A stretch of 64,000 nucleotides of DNA from assembly GCF_013407925.2 (NCBI RefSeq), contig NZ_CP060201.1, positions 3,162,001-3,226,000 of the forward strand. Reading direction: 5' to 3'. Made by a program: the position numbers and the translations under genes. Below are positions 47,826 to 58,390 of this stretch, in pieces; the stretch's first letter is position 1, and each line of letters begins with the position of its first letter. Origin of the DNA: Pseudomonas protegens (GTDB taxonomy: Bacteria > Pseudomonadota > Gammaproteobacteria > Pseudomonadales > Pseudomonadaceae). Below the pieces are notes generated by a model. That model searched no databases. It was not told the origin of the DNA and worked only from the letters and a program-made list of their open reading frames with translations.

Positions 47826-48785
47826 ATGACTGAGCCATTGCGCATCGTCTTTGCCGGCACCCCCGAATTCGCCGCCGAACACCTCAAGGCCCTGCTCGAC
47901 AGCCCTTACCAGATCGTCGCGGTCTACACCCAGCCGGACCGCCCGGCCGGTCGTGGGCAGAAGCTGATGCCCAGCCCGGTCAAGCAACTGGCCGTGGAAC
48001 ACCAGATCCCGGTGCTGCAACCGCCTACCCTGCGCAACGCCGAGGCCCAGGCCGAACTGGCGGCGCTCAAGCCGGACCTGATGGTGGTGGTGGCCTACGG
48101 CCTGATCCTGCCCCAGGTGGTGCTGGATATCCCGCGCCTGGGCTGCATCAACAGCCACGCCTCGCTGCTGCCGCGCTGGCGCGGTGCGGCGCCGATCCAG
48201 CGCGCCGTAGAAGCCGGTGACGCGCAAAGCGGGGTGACCGTGATGCGCATGGAAGCCGGCCTGGACACCGGGCCAATGCTGCTCAAGGTCAGCACCCCGA
48301 TCAGCGCCCAGGACACCGGCGGCAGCCTGCACGACCGCCTGGCCGAGCTGGGCCCGCCGGCAGTGCTGCAAGCCATCGAAGGCCTGGCCGCCGGCACCCT
48401 GCAAGGCGAAGTCCAGGACGACAGCCTGGCCACCTACGCCCACAAGCTGAACAAGGACGAGGCGCGCATCGACTGGAACCGCCCGGCCGTGGAGCTGGAG
48501 CGCCTGGTCCGGGCCTTCAATCCCTGGCCGATCTGCCACAGCACGCTCAATGGCGAAGCCCTGAAAGTCCTGGCCGCCACCCTGGCCGAAGGCCGTGGCG
48601 CCCCGGGCGAGATCCTCGGCGCCAGCAAGGACGGGCTGATCGTCGCCTGCGCTGAGCAGGCGCTGTGCCTGACCCGCCTGCAACTGCCCGGCGGCAAGGC
48701 GCTGAACTTCAGCGACCTGTTCAACAGCCGCCGCGAGAAATTCGCCCTCGGCACCGTCCTCGGCCAAGCGGCGGACGCCCAATGA
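47826..48785 (+). CDS. fmt: Methionyl-tRNA formyltransferase
   Basis: Formylates initiator Met-tRNA. 319 residues. [12 protein letters not shown] opens the Rossmann domain; [16 protein letters not shown] holds the catalytic Asn-His pair and the loop. The start at 47826 gives the usual length. Its stop overlaps the rsmB start (ATGA). Confidence 0.97.
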   Translation: MTEPLRIVFAGTPEFAAEHLKALLDSPYQIVAVYTQPDRPAGRGQKLMPSPVKQLAVEHQIPVLQPPTLRNAEAQAELAALKPDLMVVVAYGLILPQVVLDIPRLGCINSHASLLPRWRGAAPIQRAVEAGDAQSGVTVMRMEAGLDTGPMLLKVSTPISAQDTGGSLHDRLAELGPPAVLQAIEGLAAGTLQGEVQDDSLATYAHKLNKDEARIDWNRPAVELERLVRAFNPWPICHSTLNGEALKVLAATLAEGRGAPGEILGASKDGLIVACAEQALCLTRLQLPGGKALNFSDLFNSRREKFALGTVLGQAADAQ

Positions 48786-50107
48786 ACCCGCGCCTGGCCG
48801 CCGCCAAGGCCCTGACCGCGGTCCTCAACGGCAAGGCCTCGCTCAACAGCTCGCTGCCGATCCAGCTGGACAAGGTCGAGGTCCGTGATCGCGGCTTCAC
48901 CCAGGACCTGGCGTTCGGCACCGCGCGCTGGCAGCCACGGCTGTCGGCGCTGGCGGCCAAGCTGCTGCAGAAGCCGTTCAAGGCCGCCGATGCCGATGTC
49001 GAGGCGCTGCTGCTGGTGGGCCTGTATCAACTGCTCTACACCCGGGTGCCGGCCCACGCAGCCATCGGCGAAACCGTGGGTTGCGCCGACAAACTGAAAA
49101 AGCCCTGGGCCAAGGCCCTGCTCAACGCCGTGCTGCGCCGCGCCCAGCGTGAAAGCGAGGCCCTGCTGGCCGAGCTGGAACACGACCCGGTGGTGCGCAC
49201 CGCCCACCCGCGCTGGCTGCAGAAATCCCTCAAGGCCTTCTGGCCCGAGCACTGGGAAGCCATCTGCGCCGCCAACAACGCTCACCCGCCGATGATCCTG
49301 CGGGTCAATCGCCGGCATCATGCGCGGGACGCCTACCTGAAGCTGCTGAGCGCAGCGGGAGTGGCGGCCAAGGCCTGCGTCTACAGCCAGGACGGCATCG
49401 TCCTCGACGCAGCCGGCGACGTTCGCAGCCTGCCGGGCTTTGCCGAAGGCTGGATCAGCGTGCAGGACGAAGCCGCGCAACTGGCTGCCGAGCTGCTGGA
49501 GCTGGCGCTGGGGCAGCGGGTGCTGGATGCCTGCTGCGCGCCGGGGGGCAAGACCTGCCACATCCTCGAAGTGCAGCCGGAGCTGGCCGGCGTGGTGGCG
49601 GTGGACCTGGAAGCCAAGCGCCTGGTGCGGGTGCGGGAAAACCTCGACCGCCTGAAGCTCGATGCCCAGCTGATTGCCGCCGACGGCCGCGACACCCAGG
49701 CCTGGTGGGACGGCCAGCCGTTCCAGCGGATCCTGTTGGACGCGCCTTGCTCGGCCACCGGGGTGATCCGTCGCCACCCGGACATCAAGCTGACCCGCCA
49801 ACCGGAAGACATCGCCGCCCTGGCGCAGCTGCAAGGCGAATTGCTGGACGCCCTGTGGCAGACCCTGGAAGTGGGCGGCATCCTGCTCTACGCCACCTGC
49901 TCGACCCTGCCGACCGAGAACACCGAAGTCATCGAAGCCTTCCTGGCCCGAACCCCGGGCGCCCGTGAATTGGACATCGGCGGCCAACTGGGGCAGCCTG
50001 CGGCCGGCCTCAAGCAGCCCCACGGACGCCAGTTGCTGGCGCAAGAGGGCGGCCACGACGGCTTCTACTACGCCAAGTTGATCAAGATCGCCGCCGCACG
50101 CGGCTAA
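48782..50107 (+). CDS. rsmB: 16S rRNA m5C967 methyltransferase
   Basis: 441 residues: an N-terminal NusB-like RNA-binding domain (to about 130) and a SAM methyltransferase domain. The SAM motif is [13 protein letters not shown], and the two catalytic cysteines appear in [11 protein letters not shown] and [10 protein letters not shown]. Coupled to fmt by ATGA overlap and followed after 22 bases by trkA. Also called sun. Confidence 0.96.
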   Translation: MNPRLAAAKALTAVLNGKASLNSSLPIQLDKVEVRDRGFTQDLAFGTARWQPRLSALAAKLLQKPFKAADADVEALLLVGLYQLLYTRVPAHAAIGETVGCADKLKKPWAKALLNAVLRRAQRESEALLAELEHDPVVRTAHPRWLQKSLKAFWPEHWEAICAANNAHPPMILRVNRRHHARDAYLKLLSAAGVAAKACVYSQDGIVLDAAGDVRSLPGFAEGWISVQDEAAQLAAELLELALGQRVLDACCAPGGKTCHILEVQPELAGVVAVDLEAKRLVRVRENLDRLKLDAQLIAADGRDTQAWWDGQPFQRILLDAPCSATGVIRRHPDIKLTRQPEDIAALAQLQGELLDALWQTLEVGGILLYATCSTLPTENTEVIEAFLARTPGARELDIGGQLGQPAAGLKQPHGRQLLAQEGGHDGFYYAKLIKIAAARG

Positions 50108-50129
50108 ACGGTTTTAAGGGAGTGACTGG

Positions 50130-51503
50130 ATGAAAATCATCATCCTCGGCGCCGGGCAAGTGGGCGGCACACTGGCGGAACACCTGGCCAGCGAAGCCAA
50201 CGACATCACCGTGGTCGACACCGACGGCGAACGCCTGCGCGGCCTCGGTGATCGCCTGGACATCCGCACCGTGCAAGGCCGCGGCTCCTTTCCCACGGTG
50301 CTGCGCCAGGCCGGAGCCGACGACGCCGACATGCTGGTGGCGGTGACCAACAGCGACGAAACCAACATGATCGCCTGCCAGGTCGCCCACACCCTGTTCA
50401 ACACCCCGACCAAGATCGCCCGGGTGCGCGAAGCCGCCTACCTGACCCGCGCCGGGCTGTTCGACAACGACGCCATCCCGGTCGACGTACTGATCAGCCC
50501 CGAGCAGGTGGTAACCAACTACATCAAGCGCCTGATCGAGCACCCTGGTGCCCTGCAAGTGATCGACTTCGCCGAAGGCAAGGCGCAACTGGTGGCGGTC
50601 AAGGCCTACTACGGCGGCCCGCTGGTGGGCCAGCAACTGCGCCAGCTGCGCGAGCACATGCCCAACGTCGATACCCGGGTGGCGGCGATCTTCCGGCGCG
50701 ACCGGCCGATCATGCCCAAGGGCGACACGGTGATCGAGGCCGACGACGAGGTGTTCTTCATCGCCGCCAAGGCCCATATCCGCGCGGTGATGAGCGAGAT
50801 GCGCCGCCTGGAAGAGTCCTACAAGCGCATCGTCATCGCCGGTGGCGGGCAGATCGGCGAGCGCCTGGCCGAGGCCATCGAAAGCCGCTATCAGGTGAAG
50901 ATCATCGAGATGAACCCGGCCCGCTGCCGCTACCTGTCCGACACCCTGGACAGCACCGTGGTGCTGCAGGGCAGCGCCTCGGACCGCGACCTGCTACTGG
51001 AAGAGAACATCGCCGACGCCGACATCTTCCTGGCCCTGACCAACGACGACGAGGCCAACATCATGTCCTCGCTGCTGGCCAAGCGCCTGGGGGCGAAGAA
51101 GGTCATGACCATCATCAACAACCCGGCCTATGTCGACCTGATCCAGGGCGGCGACATCGACATCGCCATCAGCCCGCAACTGGCCACCATCGGCACTCTG
51201 CTGGCTCACGTGCGCCGCGGCGACATCGTCAGCGTGCACTCCCTGCGCCGTGGCGCGGCGGAAGCCATCGAGGCCATCGCCCACGGCGACGCCAAGTCGA
51301 GCAAGGTGATCGGCCGCGCCATCGAGAACATCGGCCTGCCGCCGGGCACTACCATCGGCGCGATCATTCGTGACGAAGAAGTGCTGATCGCCCACGACGA
51401 TACGGTGATCGAAGCCGGCGACCACGTGATCCTGTTCCTTGTGGATAAAAAGCACATTCGCGACGTGGAGAAACTGTTCCACGTCGGCCTGAGCTTCTTC
51501 TGA
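50130..51503 (+). CDS. trkA: Trk potassium uptake regulatory subunit TrkA
   Basis: Cytoplasmic NAD-binding gate of the Trk K+ channel. 457 residues with two tandem RCK units: the first starts [17 protein letters not shown], the second [18 protein letters not shown] near residue 234, each followed by a TrkA_C domain. AAGGGAG precedes the ATG. Fourth gene in def-fmt-rsmB-trkA. A DnaA box lies near its end (51440-51448). Confidence 0.97.
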   Translation: MKIIILGAGQVGGTLAEHLASEANDITVVDTDGERLRGLGDRLDIRTVQGRGSFPTVLRQAGADDADMLVAVTNSDETNMIACQVAHTLFNTPTKIARVREAAYLTRAGLFDNDAIPVDVLISPEQVVTNYIKRLIEHPGALQVIDFAEGKAQLVAVKAYYGGPLVGQQLRQLREHMPNVDTRVAAIFRRDRPIMPKGDTVIEADDEVFFIAAKAHIRAVMSEMRRLEESYKRIVIAGGGQIGERLAEAIESRYQVKIIEMNPARCRYLSDTLDSTVVLQGSASDRDLLLEENIADADIFLALTNDDEANIMSSLLAKRLGAKKVMTIINNPAYVDLIQGGDIDIAISPQLATIGTLLAHVRRGDIVSVHSLRRGAAEAIEAIAHGDAKSSKVIGRAIENIGLPPGTTIGAIIRDEEVLIAHDDTVIEAGDHVILFLVDKKHIRDVEKLFHVGLSFF

Positions 51504-51506
51504 CCC

Positions 51507-51569
51507 GTAGGAGCCGGCTTGCCGGCGAAGGGCCCTTGAGCGCGCATTCGCCGGCAAGCCGGCTGCTAC
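51507..51569. repeat. REP doublet after trkA
   Basis: GTAGGAGCCGGCTTGCCGGC at 51507 faces TTCGCCGGCAAGCCGGCTGC ending near 51567, 18 bases apart. Located between trkA and the TPR gene. Confidence 0.88.
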
Positions 51570-51585
51570 AGATGAGGTAATGGTG

Positions 51586-51903
51586 ATGCTGGAATCCCTG
51601 GAAAAAATGCTCGCCAAGGGTGTGGATAACGCCCTGCTGCGCTTCGGCCTGGGCAAGGGTTACCTGGATCAGGGCGAGTTCGCCAAGGCCGCCGAGCACC
51701 TGCAACGCTGCGTGGGCTTCGATCCCAAGTATTCAGCGGCCTGGAAGCTGCTGGGCAAAGCCTGTCAGGGGCAGGGCGACCTTCAAGGGGCGCGCCAGGC
51801 CTGGGAGCAGGGGCTGGAAGCGGCCCGGGGCCACGGCGACAAGCAGGCGGAAAAGGAAATGACCGTGTTCATCAAGAAGCTCGAGCGCCAAGCCGGGGCC
51901 TGA
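51586..51903 (+). CDS. Small TPR protein
   Basis: 105 residues with two to three tetratricopeptide repeats (NALLRFGLGKGYLDQGEFAK, then AAWKLLGKACQGQGDLQGAR), cytoplasmic. I chose the ATG at 51586, 7 nt after GAGGT; the ATG at 51580 is too close to it. A DnaA box lies inside (51621-51629). Partner unknown; conserved position (PA0015, from memory). Confidence 0.85.
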   Translation: MLESLEKMLAKGVDNALLRFGLGKGYLDQGEFAKAAEHLQRCVGFDPKYSAAWKLLGKACQGQGDLQGARQAWEQGLEAARGHGDKQAEKEMTVFIKKLERQAGA

Positions 51904-51911
51904 GCGCCTGC

Positions 51912-52151
51912 TCACAGGTAGCGCAGGGCGATCCCTTCCGCGTCCGCCTGGACCACTTCCATGCGCACCCTGGGCGCCGCCGTCGGCAAGCCTTGCACCT
52001 GGCCATAGACCACCGCGCCCTTGGGCAATTGCGCCAGGGCCGGGCTTTGCACGTAGACGCCACTGGCAGACAGGTTGCGCGTCTGCCCCAGGCATTCGCC
52101 AATGCTCTCGTGGGAAATCTTGATGCGAAACGACTTGCGGTGCTCGGACAT
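51912..52151 (-). CDS. PilZ-domain protein
   Basis: 79 residues, a single PilZ domain. The c-di-GMP-binding motifs are present: RxxxR in EHRKSFRIK (residues 3-11) and NLSASG in place of the D/NxSxxG motif. It may be a c-di-GMP receptor. The ATG at 52151 gives a domain-length protein; the frame upstream covers the DnaA-box region. Convergent with the TPR gene, and 72 bases downstream of lpxL on the same strand. Confidence 0.86.
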   Translation of the reverse strand: MSEHRKSFRIKISHESIGECLGQTRNLSASGVYVQSPALAQLPKGAVVYGQVQGLPTAAPRVRMEVVQADAEGIALRYL

Positions 52152-52175
52152 CTTCTGCGCCCTTGTTGTGTGTGC

Positions 52176-52207
52176 TGTGGATAACACCTGCAAGAAGGTT
52201 ATCCACA
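52176..52207. promoter_or_regulatory. Inverted pair of perfect DnaA boxes
   Basis: TGTGGATAA (52176-52184) and TTATCCACA (52199-52207) face each other 14 bases apart in the 72-base gap upstream of the PilZ gene. Both match the TTATNCACA consensus exactly. They could bind DnaA near the origin or regulate the PilZ gene. Confidence 0.8.
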
Positions 52208-52223
52208 GATCGTGCCAGCGCTG

Positions 52224-53111
52224 TCAGTACCAGCGCGCCTCGCCCGGAGGGCGCTTCTTGAAGCGTTTCATGCTCCACATGTACTGGCTCGGATACGCCC
52301 CGACATAACGCTCGACCACCTTGCTCATGGCTGCGCAGGAGGTTTCGGTGTCGGTGCTGTACATCTCTTCCGGGGCCGCTTCGAGGATCACCTTGTAGCC
52401 CGAGCCATCGGGCAGGCGCAGGGCGTGGAGGAACACCCCCACCGCCTTGCCGCCGGCCAGCATGTTCGGCACGAACTTGCTGGTCAGGGCCTGGGTGGCG
52501 AAGAAGGGTACGAAGATCCCGGCGGATTCGGCCGGTTCCGGGTCGGCGGGAATGCCCACCGCACCGCCCTTGCGCACTTCCTTGATGACGCTGAGGATGC
52601 CTTCCTTGGTCGAGGCCGCCACGCGGTTGCCCAGTTGCACCCGCTGCTTGCGCAGCAGTTCGTCCACCGCCTTGAGCTTGGGCGGACGGTAGAAAATGAT
52701 CGGTTTGCACTGGCTGCAATAGAAGTGGTTGAGCACTTCCCAGTTGCCCAGGTGGCTGGTGATGCCGACCACGCCCTTGCCCGAGGCCAGGGCGTCCTTG
52801 AGCACGTCCAGGCCCTCGACTTCACGCACCAGGGCGAGAGAGCGCTCGGCCGGCCAGATCCAGGCGCAGGCGCTTTCGGTCAGGGACTTGCCGATGTCTT
52901 TCAGGCTCTGGCCCACCAGGCGCTCGCGCTCGGCGGGGTCCATCTGTGGAAAACACTTGGCCAGGTTGATGCGCACCACCTCGCGGGAGCGATTGGGGGT
53001 TTTCCACATGATCCAGCCGATGGCCGCGCCGACCGCCTGCACCGCGCGCCAGGGCAGCAGGGCAAACAACCGCAGAGCGCCCACCAGCAGGGCGCCTTTG
53101 AACTTATCCAC
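52224..53111 (-). CDS. Lipid A acyltransferase, LpxL/HtrB family
   Basis: Inner-membrane enzyme adding a secondary lauroyl chain to lipid A. 295 residues, N-terminal membrane anchor (about 7-25), catalytic HxxxxE motif as SHLGNWE (about 119-124), and GIPADPEPAESAGIFVPFF. Start is GTG at 53111 inside a DnaA box (53104-53112), with AGGAG upstream. Confidence 0.93.
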   Translation of the reverse strand: MDKFKGALLVGALRLFALLPWRAVQAVGAAIGWIMWKTPNRSREVVRINLAKCFPQMDPAERERLVGQSLKDIGKSLTESACAWIWPAERSLALVREVEGLDVLKDALASGKGVVGITSHLGNWEVLNHFYCSQCKPIIFYRPPKLKAVDELLRKQRVQLGNRVAASTKEGILSVIKEVRKGGAVGIPADPEPAESAGIFVPFFATQALTSKFVPNMLAGGKAVGVFLHALRLPDGSGYKVILEAAPEEMYSTDTETSCAAMSKVVERYVGAYPSQYMWSMKRFKKRPPGEARWY

Positions 53112-53155
53112 AAATGACTCCTGATCTGTCGGTCATGAAGCGTGTAGCGAGCCGG

Positions 53156-53719
53156 CTATTCTAACCGCGCGTTGGCGAGGATGGCGTAGCGATCACAGTC
53201 GCGGGTGTGATCCATGACCATGCCCGAAGCCTGCATCAGCGCGTAGCAGATGGTCGGGCCGACGAAGGTGAAACCGGCTTTCTGCAGGCCGCGGCTCATG
53301 GCTTCGGCCTCCGGGGTCACGGCCGGCACTTGGCTGCGGTCGTTGAAATGATTGATCTTCGGCACGCCGCCGACGAAGGACCAGAGAAAGCCCACCGGGT
53401 CTTCCAGCTCCAGCCAGGCCTGGGCGTTGCGCCGGGCGGCATTGAGCTTGAGGCGATTGCGGATGATGCCCGGGTCCTGCATCAGGTCCTCGATCTCGGC
53501 GTCGCTCATCTGCGCCACGCGCTGCACGTCGAAGCCGAACAGCACCTGGCGATAGCGCTCGCGCTTCTTCAGCACAGTGATCCAGGACAGCCCGGCCTGG
53601 AACCCTTCGAGCAATAACAACTCGAACAGACGCTGCTCATCGCGCAGCGGCACGCCCCACTCCTGATCGTGATAAGCCATGTACAGCGGATCTTCGGAAC
53701 ACCAAAAGCAGCGTGGCAT
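53156..53719 (-). CDS. tag: 3-methyladenine DNA glycosylase I
   Basis: Removes 3-methyladenine from alkylated DNA. 187 residues. The zinc site is visible: Cys4 in PRCFWC, His17 in YMAYHDQEWG, and HTRDC near the C-terminus. The catalytic-pocket Glu is in EGFQAGLSW. The open frame extends far upstream opposite glyQ by chance; the ATG at 53719 has GGAG upstream. Divergent from glyQ. Confidence 0.95.
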   Translation of the reverse strand: MPRCFWCSEDPLYMAYHDQEWGVPLRDEQRLFELLLLEGFQAGLSWITVLKKRERYRQVLFGFDVQRVAQMSDAEIEDLMQDPGIIRNRLKLNAARRNAQAWLELEDPVGFLWSFVGGVPKINHFNDRSQVPAVTPEAEAMSRGLQKAGFTFVGPTICYALMQASGMVMDHTRDCDRYAILANARLE

Positions 53720-53800
53720 AAGGCTCCAGGGGGCGTGCGCAGGACTGAATCGGGTATACTCCCGCTCCTTAAATCGCAGCCCAAGTAACAGGTGAATTTC

Positions 53801-54754
53801 GTGAGCCAGCCTACGCCAGCCGTGCGTACCTTCCAAGACTTGATCCTCGCCCTCCAGCAGTACTGGGCCGAGCAAGGTTGTGTGGTACTTCAGCCCTACG
53901 ATATGGAAGTAGGCGCCGGCACTTTCCACACCGCTACCTTCCTGCGGGCCATCGGCCCGGAAACCTGGAACGCCGCTTATGTGCAGCCCAGTCGTCGCCC
54001 GACTGACGGCCGCTACGGCGAAAACCCCAACCGCCTGCAGCACTACTATCAGTTCCAGGTGGTCTTGAAGCCCAACCCGGAGAACTTCCAGGAGCTGTAC
54101 CTGGGTTCCCTGAAGCACGTGGGCCTGGACCCGCTGGTGCACGACATCCGCTTCGTCGAGGACAACTGGGAATCGCCGACCCTGGGCGCCTGGGGCCTGG
54201 GCTGGGAAGTCTGGCTCAACGGCATGGAAGTGACTCAGTTCACCTACTTCCAGCAGGCCGGTGGCATCGAGTGCTACCCGGTGACCGGCGAGATCACCTA
54301 CGGCCTGGAACGCCTGGCCATGTACCTGCAGGGCGTGGACTCGGTGTACGACCTGGTCTGGGCCGACGGCCCGTTCGGCAAGGTCACCTATGGCGATGTG
54401 TTCCACCAGAACGAAGTGGAGCAGTCGACCTACAACTTCGAACACGCCAACGTCGAGAAGCTGTTCGAACTGTTCGATTTCTACGAAAGCGAAGCCAAGC
54501 GCCTGATCGAGCTGGATCAGCCGCTGCCGCTGCCGAGCTATGAAATGGTCCTCAAGGCCTCGCACACCTTCAACCTGCTGGATGCACGCCGGGCGATCTC
54601 GGTGACTGCGCGTCAGCAGTACATCCTGCGTGTGCGCACCCTGGCGCGTTCCGTGGCGCAAGCCTACCTGCTGGCCCGGGCCAAGCTGGGCTTCCCCATG
54701 GCAACCCCGGACCTGCGTGATGAAGTGTTGGCTAAGTTGGAGGCGGCACAATGA
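53801..54754 (+). CDS. glyQ: Glycyl-tRNA synthetase alpha subunit
   Basis: Catalytic subunit of the two-subunit bacterial GlyRS, 317 residues (class II). Strong matches to the family: [36 protein letters not shown] and [14 protein letters not shown] chose the GTG at 53801 (product [12 protein letters not shown]), with AGGTGA upstream; a GTG nine bases earlier is also in frame. Coupled to glyS (ATGA). Confidence 0.97.
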   Translation: MSQPTPAVRTFQDLILALQQYWAEQGCVVLQPYDMEVGAGTFHTATFLRAIGPETWNAAYVQPSRRPTDGRYGENPNRLQHYYQFQVVLKPNPENFQELYLGSLKHVGLDPLVHDIRFVEDNWESPTLGAWGLGWEVWLNGMEVTQFTYFQQAGGIECYPVTGEITYGLERLAMYLQGVDSVYDLVWADGPFGKVTYGDVFHQNEVEQSTYNFEHANVEKLFELFDFYESEAKRLIELDQPLPLPSYEMVLKASHTFNLLDARRAISVTARQQYILRVRTLARSVAQAYLLARAKLGFPMATPDLRDEVLAKLEAAQ

Positions 54755-56805
54755 GTGCGCAAGATTTTCTGGTTGAACTGGGCACTGAAGAACTGCCACC
54801 CAAAGCCCTGAACACCCTGGCCGAAGCCTTCCTGGCCGGCATCGAGAAAGGCCTGCAGAGCGCCGGCCTGAGCTTTCAGGCCAAGCACGTGTACGCCGCG
54901 CCACGGCGCCTGGCCGTGCTGATCACCCAGCTGGCCACCCAGCAGCCGGATCGCAGCATCAACCTCGATGGCCCGCCACGCCAGGCGGCGTTCGACGCTG
55001 AAGGCAACCCGACCCAGGCGGCCCTGGGCTTTGCCAAGAAGTGCGGCGTCGAACTCAGCGAGATCGACCAGAGCGGCCCGAAACTGCGCTACAGCCAGAG
55101 CATCAAGGGCAAGCCGACCGCCAGCCTGCTGCCGACCATCGTCGAAGATTCGCTGAACGACCTGCCGATTCCCAAGCGCATGCGCTGGGCCGCGCGCAAG
55201 GAAGAGTTCGTGCGTCCGACCCAATGGCTGGTGATGCTGCTGGGTGACGACGTCATCGACTGCACCGTCCTCGCCCAGAAGGCCGGTCGCGACTCCCGTG
55301 GCCACCGCTTCCACCACCCGCAAAGCGTGCGCATCACCTCGCCGGCCAACTACCTGGCCGACCTGCGTGCCGCCTATGTGCTGGCCGACGCCAACGAGCG
55401 TCGCGAGCTGATCAGCAAGCGCACCGCGGAACTGGCCACCCTGCAGGAAGGTACGGCGATCGTCCCGGCGGACCTGCTGGACGAAGTGACCGCCCTGGTG
55501 GAATGGCCGGTGCCACTGGTGTGCTCGTTCGAGGAGCGTTTCCTTGAAGTGCCCCAGGAAGCCCTGATCACCACCATGCAGGACAACCAGAAGTACTTCT
55601 GCCTGCTGGACGTGGACGGCAAGCTGCTGCCGCGCTTCATCACCGTGGCCAACATCGAGAGCAAGGACCCGCGCCAGATCATCGAGGGCAACGAGAAAGT
55701 CGTGCGCCCACGCCTGACCGACGCCGAGTTCTTCTTCAAGCAGGACAAGAAGCAGAAGCTCGAAGACTTCAACCTGCGCCTGCAGAACGTGGTCTTCCAG
55801 GAAAAACTCGGCAGCGTCTACGACAAGGCCGAGCGGGTTTCCAGGCTGGCCGCCTTCATTGCCCCGCGCATTGGCGGCGACGCTCAGCGCGCAGCCCGTG
55901 CCGGCCTGCTGTCCAAGTGCGACCTGGCCACCGAGATGGTCGGCGAGTTCCCGGAGATGCAAGGTATCGCCGGCTACTACTACGCCCTCAATGACGGCGA
56001 GCCGGAAGACGTGGCCCTGGCCCTCAACGAGCAGTACATGCCCCGTGGCGCCGGCGCCGAGCTGCCGAGCACCGTGACCGGTGCCGCCGTGGCCATCGCC
56101 GACAAGCTGGACACCCTGGTGGGGATCTTCGGCATCGGCATGCTGCCCACCGGCAGCAAGGACCCCTACGCCCTGCGTCGCGCGGCCCTGGGCGTGCTGC
56201 GGATCCTGATCGAGAAGAAATTCGACCTCGACCTGAACGACGCCGTGGCCTTCGCCGTCAGCGCCTTCGGCAGCAAGGTCAAGGCCGCCGGCCTGGCCGA
56301 GCAGGTGCTGGAGTTCATCTTCGACCGCCTGCGTGCCCGTTACGAAGACGAAGGCGTGGATGTGGCCACCTACCTGTCGGTACGTGCCCTGAAGCCGGGC
56401 TCGGCCCTGGACTTCGACCAGCGCGTGCAAGCCGTGCAGGCCTTCCGCAAGTTGCCGGAAGCCGCCGCCCTGGCCGCGGTGAACAAGCGCGTGTCGAACC
56501 TGCTGAGCAAGGTCGAAGGCAATGTGGCGACCACCGTCGAGGCCAAGTACTTCGACAACGCCAACGAGTTCTCCCTGTACTCGGCGATCCAGCAGGCCGA
56601 CCAGGCAGTCCAGCCGATGGCCGCTGCCCGTCAGTACAGCGAAACCCTGGCTCGTCTGGCAGCCCTGCGCGAGCCGGTGGACGCCTTCTTCGAGGCGGTG
56701 ATGGTCAATGCCGAGGATGCCAAGGTGCGGGCCAACCGCTATGCGCTGCTGGCGCGTCTGCGGGGCCTGTTCCTGGGTGTGGCGGACATTTCGGTACTGA
56801 GCTGA
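54751..56805 (+). CDS. glyS: Glycyl-tRNA synthetase beta subunit
   Basis: tRNA-binding subunit of GlyRS, 684 residues. It starts [16 protein letters not shown] as expected and has the HD-like region ([20 protein letters not shown]). Overlaps glyQ by 4 nt; gmhB follows after 17 bases. Confidence 0.97.
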   Translation: MSAQDFLVELGTEELPPKALNTLAEAFLAGIEKGLQSAGLSFQAKHVYAAPRRLAVLITQLATQQPDRSINLDGPPRQAAFDAEGNPTQAALGFAKKCGVELSEIDQSGPKLRYSQSIKGKPTASLLPTIVEDSLNDLPIPKRMRWAARKEEFVRPTQWLVMLLGDDVIDCTVLAQKAGRDSRGHRFHHPQSVRITSPANYLADLRAAYVLADANERRELISKRTAELATLQEGTAIVPADLLDEVTALVEWPVPLVCSFEERFLEVPQEALITTMQDNQKYFCLLDVDGKLLPRFITVANIESKDPRQIIEGNEKVVRPRLTDAEFFFKQDKKQKLEDFNLRLQNVVFQEKLGSVYDKAERVSRLAAFIAPRIGGDAQRAARAGLLSKCDLATEMVGEFPEMQGIAGYYYALNDGEPEDVALALNEQYMPRGAGAELPSTVTGAAVAIADKLDTLVGIFGIGMLPTGSKDPYALRRAALGVLRILIEKKFDLDLNDAVAFAVSAFGSKVKAAGLAEQVLEFIFDRLRARYEDEGVDVATYLSVRALKPGSALDFDQRVQAVQAFRKLPEAAALAAVNKRVSNLLSKVEGNVATTVEAKYFDNANEFSLYSAIQQADQAVQPMAAARQYSETLARLAALREPVDAFFEAVMVNAEDAKVRANRYALLARLRGLFLGVADISVLS

Positions 56806-56822
56806 TCAGGTAAGGAAAGGCT

Positions 56823-57356
56823 GTGAAACTGCTGATACTCGACCGGGACGGCGTGATCAATCACGACTCCGACGCCTACATCAAATCGGTGCAGGAGTGG
56901 ATTCCAATCCCCGGCGCGATCGAAGCCATTGCGCAGTTGAGCAAGGCCGGCTGGACGGTGGCGGTCGCCACCAACCAGTCCGGCATCGCTCGCGGCTACT
57001 ACGATCTGGCCACCCTCGACGCCATGCACGCGCGCCTGCGCGAGCTGGTGGCGGAGCAGGGTGGCGAGGTCGGGCTGATCGTCTATTGTCCCCATGGCCC
57101 CGACGAAGGGTGCGCCTGTCGCAAACCGAAACCGGGCATGCTGCAAACCATTGCCAAGCATTACCAGGCAGAACTGACAGGCCTGTGGTTTGTCGGTGAC
57201 AGTCTCGGTGACCTGGAGGCCGCAAAAGCCGTCGACTCTCAGCCAGTATTGGTAAAGACCGGGAAAGGCGAAAAGACCCTGGGGAAAACCCTGCCGGTAG
57301 GCACCTTGATTTTTGACGACCTGGCGGCCGTTGCCGCTGAACTTATCCACAATTAG
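56823..57356 (+). CDS. gmhB: D-glycero-beta-D-manno-heptose 1,7-bisphosphate 7-phosphatase
   Basis: HAD-family phosphatase in the LPS heptose pathway. 177 residues from a GTG with AAGGAAAGG upstream. The HAD motif is LDRDGVINHD (7-16), TNQSGIARG follows, and the zinc loop CPHGPDEGCACRKPKPG (three Cys and a His) marks GmhB. The end of the gene carries a DnaA box (57343-57351). Confidence 0.96.
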   Translation: MKLLILDRDGVINHDSDAYIKSVQEWIPIPGAIEAIAQLSKAGWTVAVATNQSGIARGYYDLATLDAMHARLRELVAEQGGEVGLIVYCPHGPDEGCACRKPKPGMLQTIAKHYQAELTGLWFVGDSLGDLEAAKAVDSQPVLVKTGKGEKTLGKTLPVGTLIFDDLAAVAAELIHN

Positions 57357-57438
57357 GCCCCTTCTGGCATCCTGACCAAGGACTGTTCGGGAGAGCGCTT
57401 TTTAACAGGCGGGCATGCCCGCAATGGTAAATGCCGCT

Positions 57439-58209
57439 ATGTCGATCCTGCAGGCCATCAGAACCTTCTTCTTTTACCTGCTGTTGGGTACCAGTGCCTT
57501 GCTGTGGTGCTCGCTGAGTTTTTTTATCGCGCCATTCCTGCCTTTCAAGGCGCGCTACCGCTTTATCAATGTCTACTGGTGTCGCTGCGCGCTGTTGCTG
57601 ACCAAGGTATTTCTGAACATTCGCGTGGAAGTGCAGGGCGCACAAAACGTCCCCGAGCGGCCGTGCGTGATCGTCTCCAATCACCAGAGCACCTGGGAGA
57701 CGTTCTTCCTCTCGGCCTATTTCGAGCCTTTGAGCCAGGTCCTCAAGCGTGAGTTGCTGTATGTGCCGTTCTTCGGCTGGGCCATGGCCATGCTGCGGCC
57801 CATCGCCATCGACCGCGACAACCCCAAGGCCGCGCTCAAGCAAGTGGCGAGCAAGGGCGACGAACTGCTCAAGGACAATGTCTGGGTGCTGATCTTTCCG
57901 GAAGGCACCCGCGTGCCCTATGGCACCGTCGGCAAGTTCTCCCGCAGTGGCAGCGCCCTGGCGGTGAACGCCGACCTGCCGGTGCTGCCAGTGGCCCACA
58001 ACGCCGGCAAGTTCTGGCCGAAGACCGGCTGGGCCAAGCGCCCGGGCACCATCACCGTGACCATTGGCGCGCCGATGTACGCCGAAGGCAGCGGACCGCG
58101 AGCCATTGCCGAGCTCAATGACCGGGTGGCGGCCTGGAATGAACAGGCCCAGCGGGATATGGGCTCATTGCCACCATTGGCCACTTCCACGGATAAGGTT
58201 GCTGTATGA
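57439..58209 (+). CDS. plsC: 1-acyl-sn-glycerol-3-phosphate acyltransferase
   Basis: Membrane acyltransferase making phosphatidic acid. 256 residues. The NHxxxxE motif appears as SNHQSTWETFF, followed by the FPEGTRVPYG motif. In-frame ATGs at 57415 and 57424 are also possible; 57439 gives the same N-terminus as PAO1 PA0005 (from memory). Last gene of the glyQS-gmhB-plsC row. Confidence 0.92.
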   Translation: MSILQAIRTFFFYLLLGTSALLWCSLSFFIAPFLPFKARYRFINVYWCRCALLLTKVFLNIRVEVQGAQNVPERPCVIVSNHQSTWETFFLSAYFEPLSQVLKRELLYVPFFGWAMAMLRPIAIDRDNPKAALKQVASKGDELLKDNVWVLIFPEGTRVPYGTVGKFSRSGSALAVNADLPVLPVAHNAGKFWPKTGWAKRPGTITVTIGAPMYAEGSGPRAIAELNDRVAAWNEQAQRDMGSLPPLATSTDKVAV

Positions 58210-58336
58210 GCTTCTGTGGATAACCTGTGTACGACTTTTCTCACAGCGGCGGAAATCAACCTATAAATCACTGATTTATATGCATATTTCCCAAGCTCAT
58301 AAAATGTGGAAAAACGTGCATAAGTTTTTCCGACAC

Positions 58337-58368
58337 AAAAAAAACCGGCTTCGATGCCGGTTTTTTTT
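58337..58368. terminator. Bidirectional terminator, plsC / histidine kinase
   Basis: 13-bp stem (58337-58349 with 58356-58368) made of eight A, CCGGC and complement, with a TTCGAT loop, ending in eight T. It serves the convergent plsC and kinase genes. The 127 bases before it are AT-rich with a DnaA box (58215-58223) and near-matches (TGTGGAAAA). Confidence 0.93.
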
Positions 58369-58390
58369 CGCCCGCTCAATCCCACCGGCT

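Noticed and set aside
54271..56430. Long open frames on the strand opposite glyQ and glyS
   Set aside because: They are antisense to strongly conserved synthetase genes, have His/Gln-rich mirror compositions and lack ribosome sites; they result from high GC at third positions.
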